NCBI GenBank assembly: GCA_013176395.1
Contig: JABMLP010000031.1
Coordinates: forward strand, 124,001 to 188,000
Reading direction: 5' to 3'
Length of the DNA stretch: 64,000 nucleotides
Source: Venturia oleaginea
Lineage: Eukaryota > Ascomycota > Dothideomycetes > Venturiales > Venturiaceae
Shown here: positions 30,751 through 41,704 of the stretch, piece after piece
Layout of the letters: every line of letters begins with the position of its first letter
Position numbering within the stretch: the first letter of the stretch is position 1
The notes under the pieces: generated by a model
The model's input: the letters and a program-made list of their open reading frames with translations, nothing else
Told to the model about the DNA's origin: nothing
Databases searched by the model: none
Position numbers and translations under genes: made by a program

Positions 30751-31631
30751 TTGTTTATCAAGTTACCCTGGAACAAGTTGAAGAAGCCCTGAATGATAAA
30801 TCAAAAGACCCCGCTGTCGAACTCCCTGTCGAGCTGAAAGACTATTGCGACGTATTCAGCCCTAAGGAAGCAGAGAAGCTACCGCCACACCGACCTTATG
30901 ATCATGACATCAAGTTGAAAGATGGTCAAACACCGCCCTGGGGCCCGTTGTACCCCATGTCCCGAATCCAGCTCGCCACGCTGAAGGAATGGTTGGAAGA
31001 AAACCTGCGAAAAGGTTTCATTAGACCTAGTTCCTCCCCTGCCTCATCTCCTGTCCTGTTTGTGTCCAAACCTGATGGAAGCCTTCGCCTCTGTATGGAT
31101 TACCGTGGATTGAACGCTGTTTCGGAGAAAGACCGCTACCCGCTACCGCTTACAAAAGAGACCCTGAATAGCCTGAAAGGCATGAAGTACTTTTCGAAAA
31201 TTGACATCGTTGCTGCCTTCAACAATATCCGCATCAAGAAAGGCCTTGAATACCTGACCGCACTCCGAACGAAACTTGGACTGTTCGAATCACTAGTCAT
31301 GCCATTTGGATTGACTGGAGCCCCTGGAACCTGGCAAAGGTTCATGAATGACATCCTGAGACCGTACATTGACCTGTTCTGCCAAGTCTACCTCAATGAC
31401 ATCCTGATATACAGCCGTACCCGACAAGAACACGAGAAACACATCCGTCTAATCCTAGACGTCCTGAGAAAGCATGAGCTGTACGCCAAAACGTCGAAGT
31501 GCGAGTTCTTCATGTTCGAAGTCACATACCTTGGATTCATCGTCGGAGCCAATGGTGTGCGGATGGACCCTGCGAAAGTCAAGACCATTATCGAATGGCA
31601 ACCGCTCAAGAACGTCAGTGTCACGGAGTGA
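30723..31631 (+). pseudogene. Gypsy-1 reverse transcriptase, interrupted by a solo LTR
   Basis: RT motifs run in order: [79 protein letters not shown] and [10 protein letters not shown]. The catalytic YLDD box has become YLND (a G-to-A change), so the enzyme would be inactive. The frame is cut at PLKNV by the solo LTR at 31619-31851 and continues beyond it as RDVKSFTGFAGFYRRW. Confidence 0.85.
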
Positions 31632-31851
31632 CACTGAGAATGTTACCATGAACTGGTATACACGTGACTTCAGCGCACGAACCAAGGAATCCCATATATA
31701 CCTTGCGATTCCTCCCTGTACTTAGATTCTTCACGCAATGTTTTGATCCTTAGAACGATACTACCATTGACTTCTATCACGCCCGCTTATAGCTAGCACG
31801 GCTAATCATTTGTCAACGTGATCTACGACTGCTTCTATTGCTCCCGTGACA
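31619..31851 (+). repeat. Solo LTR, family B, copy 1 (inside Gypsy-1 pol)
   Basis: 233 bp, TGTCACGGAGTGACACTG to CCGTGACA, with a perfect TSD GTCAG (31614-31618 and 31852-31856). Removing it restores the pol reading across PLKNV-RDVKSF. A second, split copy occupies 46675-50096. Confidence 0.9.
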
Positions 31852-33387
31852 GTCAGAGACGTTAAGTCATTCACTGGATTCGCTGGATTCTACCGCCGAT
31901 GGATAAAAAACTTCTCCCGCATCCTGGCCCCGATTACTGCCCTGGAACGCAAGAACACGCCATTCATTTGGACTGCCGAATGCCAGAAAGTGTTTGAATA
32001 CCTGAAGTCTGCCTTTGTCTCTGAGCCGGTCCTTAAACATTTCGATTGGGACCGCCCTGCCATTCTGGAACCTGACGTATCTGACTACGTCTGCGCCGGA
32101 GCGTTGTCCCAAAACGATGGGGAAGGCATCCTGCACCCTGTTGCCTTCTATTCGAAGAAGATGACCCCTGCCGAATGTAACTACGAGATTTACGATAAAG
32201 AGTTACTTGCCATTGTACGTTGCCTGGAAGAATGGAATGCTGAACTTGAGATGAGCCAACAGAAAATCAAGATCCTATGCGACCATAGGAACCTGGAATA
32301 CTTCATGACAACGAAAAAACTGAATAGACGTCAAGCTCGATGGTCTGAATTCCTGTCCCGATTCAATTTTACTATAGTTTACCGATCCGGAAAACAAGGA
32401 GTAAAGCCGGATAGTCTGACCAGGAGGTCACAGGATATGCCACAGGAGGGGGATGAACGCCTCCTGCACCAAAGCCAAACAGTACTGAAGAAGAATAACC
32501 TGAGTGAATTCCCACCTGAATACCTAAACAACCTTGACGCAATCCAGCTGAATACCACCCCCCTACACCCTGCAACCGAGAAAACAGCCCCTGTACCAGT
32601 TACTGCTACCCCGCTCAGTCTACCAAGTTGGTTACAAGAATCTCTGAAAGTAGCATATGAATCCGACCCCCTGCCAAGCAAGATCCTAGAGGCCCTAGAC
32701 AACAACCATACCAAATACCCGCAGATATCGCTAGCTGAGTGCTCCCAAGACTCAGGACTACTGTTCTACCGAGACCGCCTGTTCGTGCCTGACTCAGACA
32801 ACTTGAAAGCTGCCCTGCTCCGAGAAATACATAACAAGCTGTCTGCCGGACATCCCGGACGATCCAAGACTTATGAACTCCTGTCCCGAAACTTCTACTG
32901 GTCCGGTATGTCAAGATACGTGGAACAGTAGGTGAAGAACTGCCAAACCTGCCGAAGGATTAACCCGTCAAGAGAAGGCCACCAAGGTGTCCTTAAGCCG
33001 TTACCCGTACCGGACAAAGCCTGGAAGAACCTGTCAATGGATTTCATCACACACCTACCTGAGAGCCAAGGTTTCGACGCCATCCTTGTTGTGGTGTGTC
33101 GATTAACCAAGTTCCGCCATTACATACCTTGCAAGGGTACCTGCAACGCCGAAGAGCTAGCCCGCCTGTTCCGAGACAATATTTGGAAATTGTATGGCCT
33201 GCCAGACTCAATAGTGTCTGATAGAGGAACACAGTCTATCTCAACCTTCTGGAAACACCTGACCCATATCCTGAACACCCGAGCGCAACGGTCAACAGCG
33301 TACCACCCTGAATCTGATGGACAAACGGAAAGAATGAACTCCGTTCTTGAACAGTACCTCCGCGCATGTGTCTTACTTGCAAGATGA
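31846..33387 (+). pseudogene. Gypsy-1 RT end, RNase H and integrase core
   Basis: The frame holds the RT thumb (FTGFAGFYRRWIKNFSRILA), RNase H (NYEIYDKELLAIVRCLEEW, then NLEYFMTTKKLNRRQARW) and the integrase zinc finger (GHPGRSKTYELLSRNFYW). An in-frame TAG at 32929-32931 falls in [19 protein letters not shown]. The catalytic core follows with [18 protein letters not shown] and [14 protein letters not shown], giving the D, D and E residues. The frame shifts near 33360 (YLRAC). Confidence 0.85.
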
Positions 33388-34129
33388 CTGGGCCGACTGG
33401 CTCGCCTCTGCCGAGTTCGCTGGGAACAGTCAAGTATCTGAAACCACGAAAACCTCGCCCTTCCTTGCCCTGTACGGTTTTGAACCGCGTTTTGGATTCG
33501 AATCGATTCGTCCTGATACTAGACATGCTACCAGAGATGCCAGTGTATTTGCCGAACGAATGCAGAAGATACACGAGTTCTGTAAGGCTGAGGTCATCGC
33601 TGCCCAAGCCCGTTGGGAAGATCAAGTGAACCAGAAAAGGAAGCCTGCCCGCCGATACTTGCCTGGCCAGAAAGTCTGGTTGAATTCGAAGAATATCCAA
33701 ACGTTAGGCCCTCAGAAGAAGCTCGATTGGAAGAACCTTGGCCCTTTTGCCGTCAAAAAGATGATTGGATCACATGCATGTGAACTCGACCTGCCCGCCA
33801 CTATGAAAATCCACCCTGTGTTTAACACCAGCCTGCTACGCCCCGCTACCGATGCCTCCCTGCCTGGACAAAGCCAGCCACCCCCGCCTCCTGTCGAAGT
33901 CGAAGGCTTCGAACAATACGAAGTCGAAGAAGTCGTTGACTCCTTCTTGGACCGCCGCTCAAAGAAGAACCCGCGCCTGTACTACACTGTCAAGTGGGTA
34001 GGATACCCAGATTGCACTGCTGAACCTGCTGAGTACCTGGAGAACGCTTCTGAACTGATCCGTAACTTCCACCGTTGCTACCCGAATAAACCTGGACCGA
34101 AGAAACGTCTCACTGGAGTTTCGACCTGA
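33347..34129 (+). pseudogene. Gypsy-1 integrase C-terminus and chromodomain
   Basis: 260 codons in a new frame. They give the integrase C-terminal part ([15 protein letters not shown], then [14 protein letters not shown]), the GPF-like block [14 protein letters not shown], and a chromodomain ([16 protein letters not shown], then [12 protein letters not shown]). It stops 12 bp before the 3' LTR; the purine-rich GAGAGAGGAAG in between is the polypurine tract. The chromodomain places the element in the chromoviruses. Confidence 0.88.
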
Positions 34130-34141
34130 GAGAGGAAGTAC

Positions 34142-34396
34142 TGTCACGGTACGACCGCGGACAAGTCCTTCCCGCCGCTGGGGTGGCCCCACGGCACGTG
34201 ATCAAGGCAGAACCGGAGTTCTGCCGAGGAAAGGTTTTAAAGCCTACGTGGCTTCAATCAATTCGTAGCTCTTTGAGCTACGTCCTGTCGTTAAACCTGC
34301 CTGTTGGTTTGCCTGCCAGTTCGTATATAGCCTGTTGAATGATACTTGTTCCTGCTGCTGCTCTTCCCTCCTGATACCCGAACCCGCCCCGGGACA
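34142..34396 (+). repeat. 3' LTR of Gypsy-1
   Basis: 255 bp, TGTCACGG to CCGGGACA. It differs from the 5' LTR by a 38 bp block near the 3' end and by scattered substitutions, including a G in the terminal CCGGGACA. Confidence 0.9.
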
Positions 34397-34470
34397 TAGT
34401 CTCTGCGCAATAATCTTCTTCTTCTTTTTTCTTTTTTCTCGTTTCTTGTATGTAGAGATGGGTTGTGATA

Positions 34471-34646
34471 TATTACGGGACGGTAGCTGGAAAGACGCAG
34501 CATACTCGTAGCCAAAGATTGTTTAGATTCAGTTAAGAAGTGAAGGTATCTACAAACAGAGAACCTCAATGAGGTTCTGTCTCTGTACTAGGCTCAATCA
34601 GGCTTAGGCTCTTAGCCTATACCAACCATGGGCCATGCCCATAACA
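34471..34646 (-). repeat. 3' LTR of Gypsy-3 copy 1
   Basis: 176 bp, the same LTR as at 39850-40025, 51777-51952 and 57179-57354. The few substitutions are consistent with a recent family. Confidence 0.9.
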
Positions 34647-34658
34647 TTACCCCTCTCC

Positions 34659-36720
34659 TTACCGGGTGTACAGGACTAAAGAGGGTGTGGTAGGTGGGAT
34701 GATCAAACAGACAAACGCCATACATCGCTTCTGCCAGCTTGTAGCAGATTCGAAGGCGCTGGCCACCGCTACTCGGTTCTTTCGGGCCCCTGTTTGAGCT
34801 CCTATATCTTCGCCGACACCGTCGCCCTTGCCATACTCCGCCTCGAAGCGGTCTAAGTCCTCGACTTCTGTAAATAATGAACGTGGCTGCCAATCGGGAT
34901 CTGTATAGCCTTTCCATTTGATTAATAACTGACGAACCCAGCCTCGCCCAACCCGTTTCTTCTCTGCGCGAAGTATACGTTCTACTTCAAACTCAGCCTC
35001 TGTTTCTTCGGTTTGAGGCACTGATGGTGGCGGCTGGGTATCATCGGTTTCTTGTGAGGGCAGTGTATCGGTTGCGGCTCGGCGGAGTAGGTCAACGTGG
35101 AAACGGTTATGGATACCACTTGGCAGGCCAGCCAGCTCGTATACCATCGGGGAGATCTGGTTCTCGACAGTGTATTTGGCTTGCGTCCACGACAGTTTCT
35201 TTGATAGCTGCGGGGTATTGATATTCCTAAGGTTCAACCAGACTTTGTCGCCCTTTTTTAACGTTTCGGCAGCTTGACGTGACTTGCTGGCGTCGTTCTC
35301 CATCTTCTGCTGGGACCAGGCCATTGCTGCCTGTGCATATTCCTGTGCCTCTTCTATTCGTTGCACAAAGGTCTCGGCATCGGCTGTTAGTGAGTTACTG
35401 GGTGAGATTCGTTGTACTTTCTGGATTGGTTCCGCATGGTAGCCGTGGGTTAGATAGAATGGACTCATCTCTGTGACTGAAGAGTCACGATTGTTCAGTG
35501 CTAACATAGCCGTAGGTAGTAGCGTTGGCCAGTCTAGTTGGAAGTATGCGATGAAGGCGCGGAGATAGCGTAGAACTTCCTGGTTCATACGCTCGGTCGC
35601 GCCATCGGTCTGTGGATGAAAGGCTGTAGAGAGTCTCTGCTCAATCTTTGCAAGTTCGCAAAGCTTCCTCCAAAAACGACCTGTCCAATTGCTGCCTCTG
35701 TCCGACGTCAATGCCATGGGAAATCCGTGGTAGCGATAGTGGCATAGTAAGAACCTTTTTGCGCACTCTTTGGCGCTCATTGTAGTCATAGCCTCCAACG
35801 TAACACTTTTGAGGAGGCGATCTGTGATAACCATGAGGTATTTTGGGCCGTTTTTCTCCGCGGGCAAATCAGTCATGAAATCGATTGATAGCTCGCTGTG
35901 GAAGCGGGCCGGAATTGGTAGTGGTTTCAGAAGATCTCGCTTCTTATCACGCCATATTCCTGTTCTCCCACATACGTCGCAATTACGTACAAACTGTCGG
36001 ACTGTCTTATATTGTTGGGGCCAAAAGAAACTTCTGGATAGAATCGCAAGCGTGCTATCTCTCCCTGGGTGTCCAGTAATATGGGAATCGTGAGTTTGTT
36101 GGACCAGCGTTGTTCGCAGCGGTTCCCAATCTGGTACCCATAGGATCCCTCTTCTCGTGACCGCGCCGTGGTCGTCTACTTCGCATTCGGGTAGCTGTAC
36201 CGACAACTTGAGCTCTGGAGGAAAGGAACGTTCGCCAGTAACTATAGCTGTATGAATAGCTTGGTAGGATTGGTCCTCTGCTATTGCGCGATCCCAGAGA
36301 AGTTGTAACTCTGGTTTCTCGAAAAGATCGCATCCCTTTGCAACTGACCGGTTTTGACCGAACCTAGTAGTGGACCGACCGGTGTTGACCGTTTTCAACA
36401 GTTAGCTGGTGTCGACCGTCCAGTCCAGTATTTTGCTGGGGCTCCCGTATAACGTCCCATGTACTATTGGATGTATTCGGTGTATTGACTGGGCAGATAA
36501 GGGCTTGTATTGCGATTGTTTCGGTCGTCCTCTCGGAAAGAGGAGGAAGCCATTCGTCCTTGATCAACTGGGCCACTCGCCCTTGCATATCCTGATGTCT
36601 TCTTGATAGTGCGTCTGGTCTTTGCGCTAGTTTTCCGGCGTGAAATTCCAGCTGGAATTGGTACTCAGATAGAATTAGCAACCATCTTGCTTGTTTCTCT
36701 GACAAACGCTGCGCTGTCAT
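34659..36720 (-). pseudogene. Gypsy-3 copy 1 RNase H end, integrase and chromodomain (frameshifted)
   Basis: Two frames (36720-36364 and 36398-34659) correspond to the downstream half of the copy 2 pol. A 4 bp insertion near 36390 (GACCGACCGG in place of GACCGG) shifts the frame at GRSTTRFGQNRS. 27 bp coding for PHDKNDERL are deleted near 36590. Integrase (VRNCDVCGRTGIW, SIDFMTDLP, TSDRGSNWTG, GATERMNQEV) and the chromodomain (FEVERILRAEKKRVGRGW) are intact within the 579-codon frame. Confidence 0.88.
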
Positions 36721-36888
36721 AAAGTAGCGGAGATTCTTGTGATCGGTAAGGACTTTGAAAGGTGCTGCAACACTGCGTAGTTCTCCTCTCCAGTGTTCAA
36801 TGGACTTGATTACTGCCAGTAATTCCTTATCGTGAATCTCGTAGTTCCATTCAGCCGCAGTGAGCTTGCGGGAGAAGTATGCTACTGG

Positions 36889-38712
36889 TCATAGTTTTCC
36901 TTCTGTATTCTTCTGTGACAACGTGCCTCCCAGCGCGTAGCCAGAGCAGTCGCACTCGAGTACCGTATCCAGGTCTGGATTCCAGTAACCCAGTATTGGA
37001 GCGGAGATGAATAGCTCCTTCAAGACTTGAAAGGCGTTCTCATGTTCTTTGTTCCAGACAAAAGCGACGGCCTTCCGTGTTAACTTGATTAAGGGGTCGG
37101 AGAGCTCTGAGAAGTTGTCGATGAAGTCTTGGTAGAAATTTGCAAAGCCTAGGAAGGAGCGTACGCCTGTGACATTGACTGGAGCCTCCCATTCTTTAAT
37201 CGCGGCAACTTTCTCTGGGTCGACTTTGATCCCTTCTCCTGCAGTGATAATGAACCCCAGATATTTGACCTCCTTAACAGCAAACTCGCACTTGTTTAAG
37301 TCTAGCCGAAGTCCAGCAGTCTTGAGCTTGGCAAGAATTTGGTTAACCTTAACCATGTGATCCAGATAGTCGCCGTCGCTCCATATCAAGACATCGTCCA
37401 TATAGGCTGAACAGCAGATATCTAGGAATTCCCGTAGGACTCCGTTGATGTATCGTTGGAAGCTCGCGGGTGCGCCAGCTAGTCCGAAGGGGGTAACTAG
37501 CCATTCGAATAGTCCAAATCGAGTGCGAAAAGCCGTTTTCCACTCATCGCCGTGCTTGATGCGGAGCCGATGGAATGCCGCTCTGACGTCAAGTTTGGTG
37601 TACCAACGCGCTGTTGCTAGATTTCGTAGGGTTTCTCGGATTAGTGGCAATGGGTAGCGGTCCGATCGAGTGATTCGATTCAGTGCCCGATAGTCGACAC
37701 ACATCCGAATGTCTCCACCTGGTTTCCTTACAAACAAAACTGGAGCTGCCGCTGGTGAGTTGCTGGCGCGCATCCAGCCCTTGTCCATATAGTCCGAAAG
37801 TGTTTTTCGTAGGACTAATAGCTCTTCCCTCGACATGCCGTATAATGGGCCCCAAGGAACTTCTGCCTCGCGACCTTGTTCATCTCGTATCAATTCGATA
37901 ACGTGATCGCGACCCTCTTGATGGGGCGCGATCTCTCCGTCTTCGTCGTCGTGAAAGGCATCAGCGTGCTCTGCTATTTCTTCTGGTATCTCTTGTCGGA
38001 TTTTTTCCTCAGTCTTTCTCTGTCTTCTTTCTGCTAACTTGCTTAGGGCCTTGTTGATATCCGACATCGAGATAGCCAGCACTTGCGTACCATCCGGTCC
38101 ATCTCTTCTCAACCGTCGCTGGGCCCTTCCAACAATAACTGCAAATACAGATCCTGACACTAGACGAGCCGCCCGCACGTGAGCGAGCCGGTCTCGCGCT
38201 TTGGTGTTCTGTTCTAGCCACCCCTTTTTTCTTATCGTGATGCGCTGGGATCCTTGACCAATAAGCAGCTTTCTCTTAGCTGCTATGTATCGCACCCAGT
38301 TCCTCTCTGCCCATGCCTGGCCTAGGATAATAGGGAAGCTCAATCCTTTCACTATATACCCATAGACTCGCTCTGCTCGACCATCAATGTCGATCGTAGC
38401 GTAGGTTATGTGCGTAATACGGAGGTCTTCTCCGTTCTCGTGGCTCTCTTTAGCCAGTGCCAATTGTTTGGTGTCAATTGGGATGCGCGGTAGACGATGT
38501 GTTTGGACACTCTTTTCGCTGAAAGCAGCATAAGGGAGGCAGCCGTTATCAAAGAAGGATTCGGTGAAAGAAGTTCCATTGATCAAGGTATCTATCAAGA
38601 AGGGTGTACTTTCCATCCTGTCCTTTGCTGCTTTGATTTCTCTTATGCTTGGTAGCTTTGTAATGTCTTCGCCATGTACATCTACCTCAGACCCTCGTGC
38701 GCGACGATGCAC
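36889..38712 (-). pseudogene. Gypsy-3 copy 1 protease and reverse transcriptase
   Basis: 607 codons, nearly identical to the first half of the copy 2 pol: retropepsin-like FFDNGCLPYAAF, then RT with YRALNRITRSDRYPLPL, VTPFGLAGAPASFQ and AYMDDVLIWS. It ends at a TGA (KL-stop-PVAYFSRKL region) where copy 2 has CGA, a C-to-T change. RT catalytic residues are intact. The frame opens without ATG just after gag, in the -1 frame, as in copy 2. Confidence 0.88.
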
Positions 38713-38720
38713 AAGGGTAG

Positions 38721-39824
38721 CTAGTTTTCCGACTCTGATGAGGCTTCCTGTAGGGAGTCATCGGTATGCTGTGTGATTACCGCAGTGACCTGAGTCTTTG
38801 AACGTGTTGCTGGTCGGAATTCGCATACGTTCGGGTGGTGCCTGGGCTTCTTACAGCGCCCACATTTGCCCGCTTGTATAAGTGCCAAGAACTCTGTTTG
38901 GGATCGCCATTTTGCTCTGGGTCGTCGGTCCTTCTTCGCATCCTTTCCGAGTGTATCGACCCGAGCCATCAGTGCTGCGATCTGCGCCGAAAGGGCGTTG
39001 ATGCCAGTCATTTCGACATCGCCTTCTGCGTCACGACTGACTGTTTGGGGTGATTGTGGCCTCCCTCGAGTCGTTGGCGTCTCCTTATCCGTACTTGGAT
39101 AGCGGCGTTGGTGGGATAGAGCCTCTGTCTTCGTCGCGAAGTACTGTACATCCTTTACGTAGGTGTCGTAGTCGTCCCTGGACAATCGCACTGATTTCAA
39201 GGTCTGTTGGAGGGAGTAGTTGAGCGCGTTGTTCATGATAGTGATCTTTGAGGCTCTTTGCGGCGCTAGGGATCCAGCTTGCGATGTCAGTTGTTCGAAC
39301 TGCTGGCGGAAGTCTTCGAACGGTTGTCTGCTGCCTTGGCTAATCTTGTTCAGTTCGTCGAGAGCTTTAGCTTCCGCTTCGTGATCTAAGAACTTGTCGT
39401 CCATATGCTTGATGAAGGACTCGGGTTTGTAGTTATCATGTTGCTCTCCATTGCTTAGCCATTGGATAACGCGTTGTTGTTTCTCTGTCGGAAGCCCGTT
39501 GAAGATGTTCGCGCATATTCCTTGGTTGCTTCCAAGCTTCCCATTTTCAACAGTGATTTTTGTCTTGATCTGCCATCTGAACAGCGTGTAGTTGTCTCTT
39601 TTCCCGTCCCATTTAGGCCATGCAATAGCCTTTGCACCGGTTTTCCCATCAACACTGACTGCGGTCAGAGCTGCCACCAATTGTTGTACGGTGTCAGGCG
39701 AATTCGCTCGAGCCATGGAGAGTTTGTCGATTCCTTGCGTAATGCTCGCGATTGGGTCGTCGTCGGTAGTAGGGGTGTAGGTTGTAGGAGTCGATAGGGT
39801 ACTGTTGCTACGCATCAAGTACAC
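38721..39824 (-). CDS. Gypsy-3 copy 1 Gag
   Basis: 367 codons, intact. A short Thr/Ser-rich N-terminus is followed by a capsid-like domain (AIAWPKWDGKRDNYTLFRWQ through PFEDFRQQFEQLTSQ) and a zinc knuckle CGRCKKPRHHPNVC near residue 330. It ends SSESEN-stop. The last codons GGA-AAA-C before TAG (38724-38730, minus strand) are a plausible -1 slippery site leading into pol. The start lies only 25 bp from the 5' LTR. Confidence 0.88.
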   Translation of the reverse strand: MYLMRSNSTLSTPTTYTPTTDDDPIASITQGIDKLSMARANSPDTVQQLVAALTAVSVDGKTGAKAIAWPKWDGKRDNYTLFRWQIKTKITVENGKLGSNQGICANIFNGLPTEKQQRVIQWLSNGEQHDNYKPESFIKHMDDKFLDHEAEAKALDELNKISQGSRQPFEDFRQQFEQLTSQAGSLAPQRASKITIMNNALNYSLQQTLKSVRLSRDDYDTYVKDVQYFATKTEALSHQRRYPSTDKETPTTRGRPQSPQTVSRDAEGDVEMTGINALSAQIAALMARVDTLGKDAKKDRRPRAKWRSQTEFLALIQAGKCGRCKKPRHHPNVCEFRPATRSKTQVTAVITQHTDDSLQEASSESEN

Positions 39825-39849
39825 CTAGGTTTGTAAGAAACTGAATCTA

Positions 39850-40025
39850 TATTACGGGACGGTAGCTGGAAAGACGCAGCATACTCGTAGCCAAAGATTG
39901 TTTAGATTCAGTTAAGGAGTGAAGGTATCTACAAACAGAGAACCTCAATGAGGTTCTGTCTCTATACTAGGCTCAATCAGGCTTAGGCTCTTAGCCTATA
40001 CCAACCATGGGCCATGCCCATAACA
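39850..40025 (-). repeat. 5' LTR of Gypsy-3 copy 1
   Basis: 176 bp. The sequence just inside it on the minus strand (TAGATTCAGTT) is the putative primer-binding site and is complementary to AACTGAATCTA within the LTR. Confidence 0.9.
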
Positions 40026-40849
40026 GCTGGAGCGGATAAGAGGTATTTGGTAAGACTGGTAGGATATACCGCAGGTTTATTTTCGGAGCCTGGCGTGGGA
40101 ATTGGTATCGTATTGCCTATATTCTTAAGTAAGATGTTTTTTTTAGTACGTTCCCCTTCCGATTCTTATGTGGAGAGTAGTATCGTACTGCCAGTCTTAA
40201 TTTTTTCCAGCCCATTCCTTCTTTGCCAACTATACCCCCTGTCAAATGTTCTCTCCCCGTAAATTGCTGGGCAAGTGGATCAAGTTTGGAGGGGGCAAAC
40301 AAACAGTACACCCAAGTCCTAGTACTAAGTAGACTGACGCATGTAAAGTTATTTCCCATGTCCAATTCCCAATACCATCTTGGTATATTGGTACAAAACC
40401 CCTCCAACATTAATCAAAGAACGCGCTATCCAAACCCTCATCATTCCAACCCGTCCCTCTCCACCAATCATAAAACAACAAACTTCAACTCAATCCTCTC
40501 AAGTCACACCCAGTATCAATAATTCCCAGCAAAACAACTTATCACATGGCCAGAAAATCATAACAACCACAAACATAAACATCACAAACAAATTCAAATC
40601 AATAATTAAACATCCAAAACCATCACCGAAAAATTCCATTCTCCATTTCAATACAACTATCACAATGTGTACCTACACCATGCCCTCCAACTTTTCCTTT
40701 TCCGAGCCATGTAAAAGCCAAAAACGCCTCCGTCAACGTCGTGACGAAAATGATGCAGGGGATATCATATATAAAGTTTGCAAAAAACCGTAAATGGTTT
40801 CGTAACATCATCGGTGTGACTCAACTGCTCCAACCAAGTCAACCAGCAG
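40026..40849. other. AT-rich intergenic region, no recognisable gene
   Basis: Between the Gypsy-3 LTR and the end of the acetyltransferase gene. It is rich in A, C and T-poor simple sequence around 40400-40680; the 137-codon plus-strand frame there is low complexity and unlikely to be real. It presumably includes the 3' UTR of the acetyltransferase gene. Confidence 0.5.
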
Positions 40850-41704
40850 CTAAGCCCAAGCGTCTTCAACAGGTTTATCATTGTTCAAGCCGCCCTTGAC
40901 GGGTATCCTTTTCCACAACCCAATATGTTCGATTCCCTCCTCGAACCATGAACCCATTTTCTTGTCGACCTTGAAACCGAATTTTTCCCAGAGGCGTTGA
41001 ACATTTGCTTGGGCGTGGACGAGGACGAGGCCTTCCCACGCATCTGGCTCTTTCTTTCCTTCTAATTTTCGGGCTTCGATTTCTGCTGGGTCTCCGGGTG
41101 GTATGATCTCGGTGGGATGTTCTGAAGCCCAATTGATGGCTGCGTTGAACAAGAGCTTGGAGAGACCGAGGCCGCGGTAGGGTGCTAGCGTAGAAAGACG
41201 ACCGAGTTTGATGTAAGGCTCTTTCGGTTCCTGGTATGGATTTGGTGAAGGGGTTTTACTGTCGGCACGTTTCGCATCGGCTGGCTCGGTGGAGGGCGTG
41301 GACTCAGCAGAGGGAGGGGGAGAAGGAGAATGTGCTGCATGAGGAGGAGGGACGAGCCTGATGGTTCCCACCGGCACTCTTGATGCCGTGGACTCGGAAG
41401 CTCTTCTCTTGTCGAATTTTACGTCGGCAATAGAATTTATAGTCGGAGAGGGCGAGGATGTCGTTCCCACGCTGGCGTATACGACCCAGTGGAAGGACCT
41501 GGGGTCGTCTTCGTCCACCTCGTTTGCGAGACTGCACTTCTGTTCCTTTACAAAGACTTCTTCTCGGACCTCCATTGCTTCTCTGAAGGTGGCCGGGATC
41601 GACCCGGATTGTTGGTCGTGTGGTGCATGGTGCTCATACGCATCAAGAGACTCGCCCGGAGGAGGAAGGAAGGCAATGAATTCTGTGGCGTTGCCAAAAA
41701 ACAT
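40850..41704 (-). CDS. GNAT-family N-acetyltransferase
   Basis: A single-exon gene of 284 codons starting with ATG at 41704. It should transfer an acetyl group from acetyl-CoA to an unknown amine. The N-terminal part has FREAMEVREEVFVKEQKCS followed by an acidic stretch and FHWVVYA, a pattern seen in fungal GNAT proteins near the ElaA/Gna1 branch. A Pro/Ser-rich insert (about residues 115-155) separates it from the acetyl-CoA-binding motif A, IKLGRLSTLAPYRGLGLSKL, with the R-G-L-G-L signature. The C-terminal part has VHAQANVQRLWEKFGF, the typical motif B. No target or stop defects are visible. No neighbours suggest a pathway. The substrate is not predictable. Confidence 0.85.
   Translation of the reverse strand: MFFGNATEFIAFLPPPGESLDAYEHHAPHDQQSGSIPATFREAMEVREEVFVKEQKCSLANEVDEDDPRSFHWVVYASVGTTSSPSPTINSIADVKFDKRRASESTASRVPVGTIRLVPPPHAAHSPSPPPSAESTPSTEPADAKRADSKTPSPNPYQEPKEPYIKLGRLSTLAPYRGLGLSKLLFNAAINWASEHPTEIIPPGDPAEIEARKLEGKKEPDAWEGLVLVHAQANVQRLWEKFGFKVDKKMGSWFEEGIEHIGLWKRIPVKGGLNNDKPVEDAWA

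Larger units (their letters stand above)
28358..34396 (+). mobile_element. Gypsy-1, full-length but decayed chromodomain Gypsy element
   Basis: A 6.04 kb element with a 217 bp 5' LTR (28358-28574) and a 255 bp 3' LTR (34142-34396), flanked by TAGCC and TAGTC (4 of 5 matching). It contains gag, protease, RT, RNase H, integrase and a chromodomain, with two frameshifts, one stop codon, a nested solo LTR (31619-31851) and mutated catalytic residues. Divergent LTRs and decay show an old insertion. It sits inside the leader of an older Gypsy-2-like element. Confidence 0.92.
34471..40025 (-). mobile_element. Gypsy-3, copy 1 (broken)
   Basis: A 5.55 kb minus-strand element with two 176 bp LTRs (34471-34646 and 39850-40025) starting TGTTATGGG and ending CCCGTAATA. 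It is highly similar to copy 2 at 51777-57354. The flanks (TGATA on the left, GCTGG on the right) do not match, unlike copy 2. pol has a TGA, a frameshift and a 27 bp in-frame deletion relative to copy 2. Confidence 0.92.

Noticed and set aside
40380..40793. 137-codon plus-strand open frame
   Set aside because: Low-complexity Asn/Thr/Ser sequence from AC-rich DNA, not a plausible gene.
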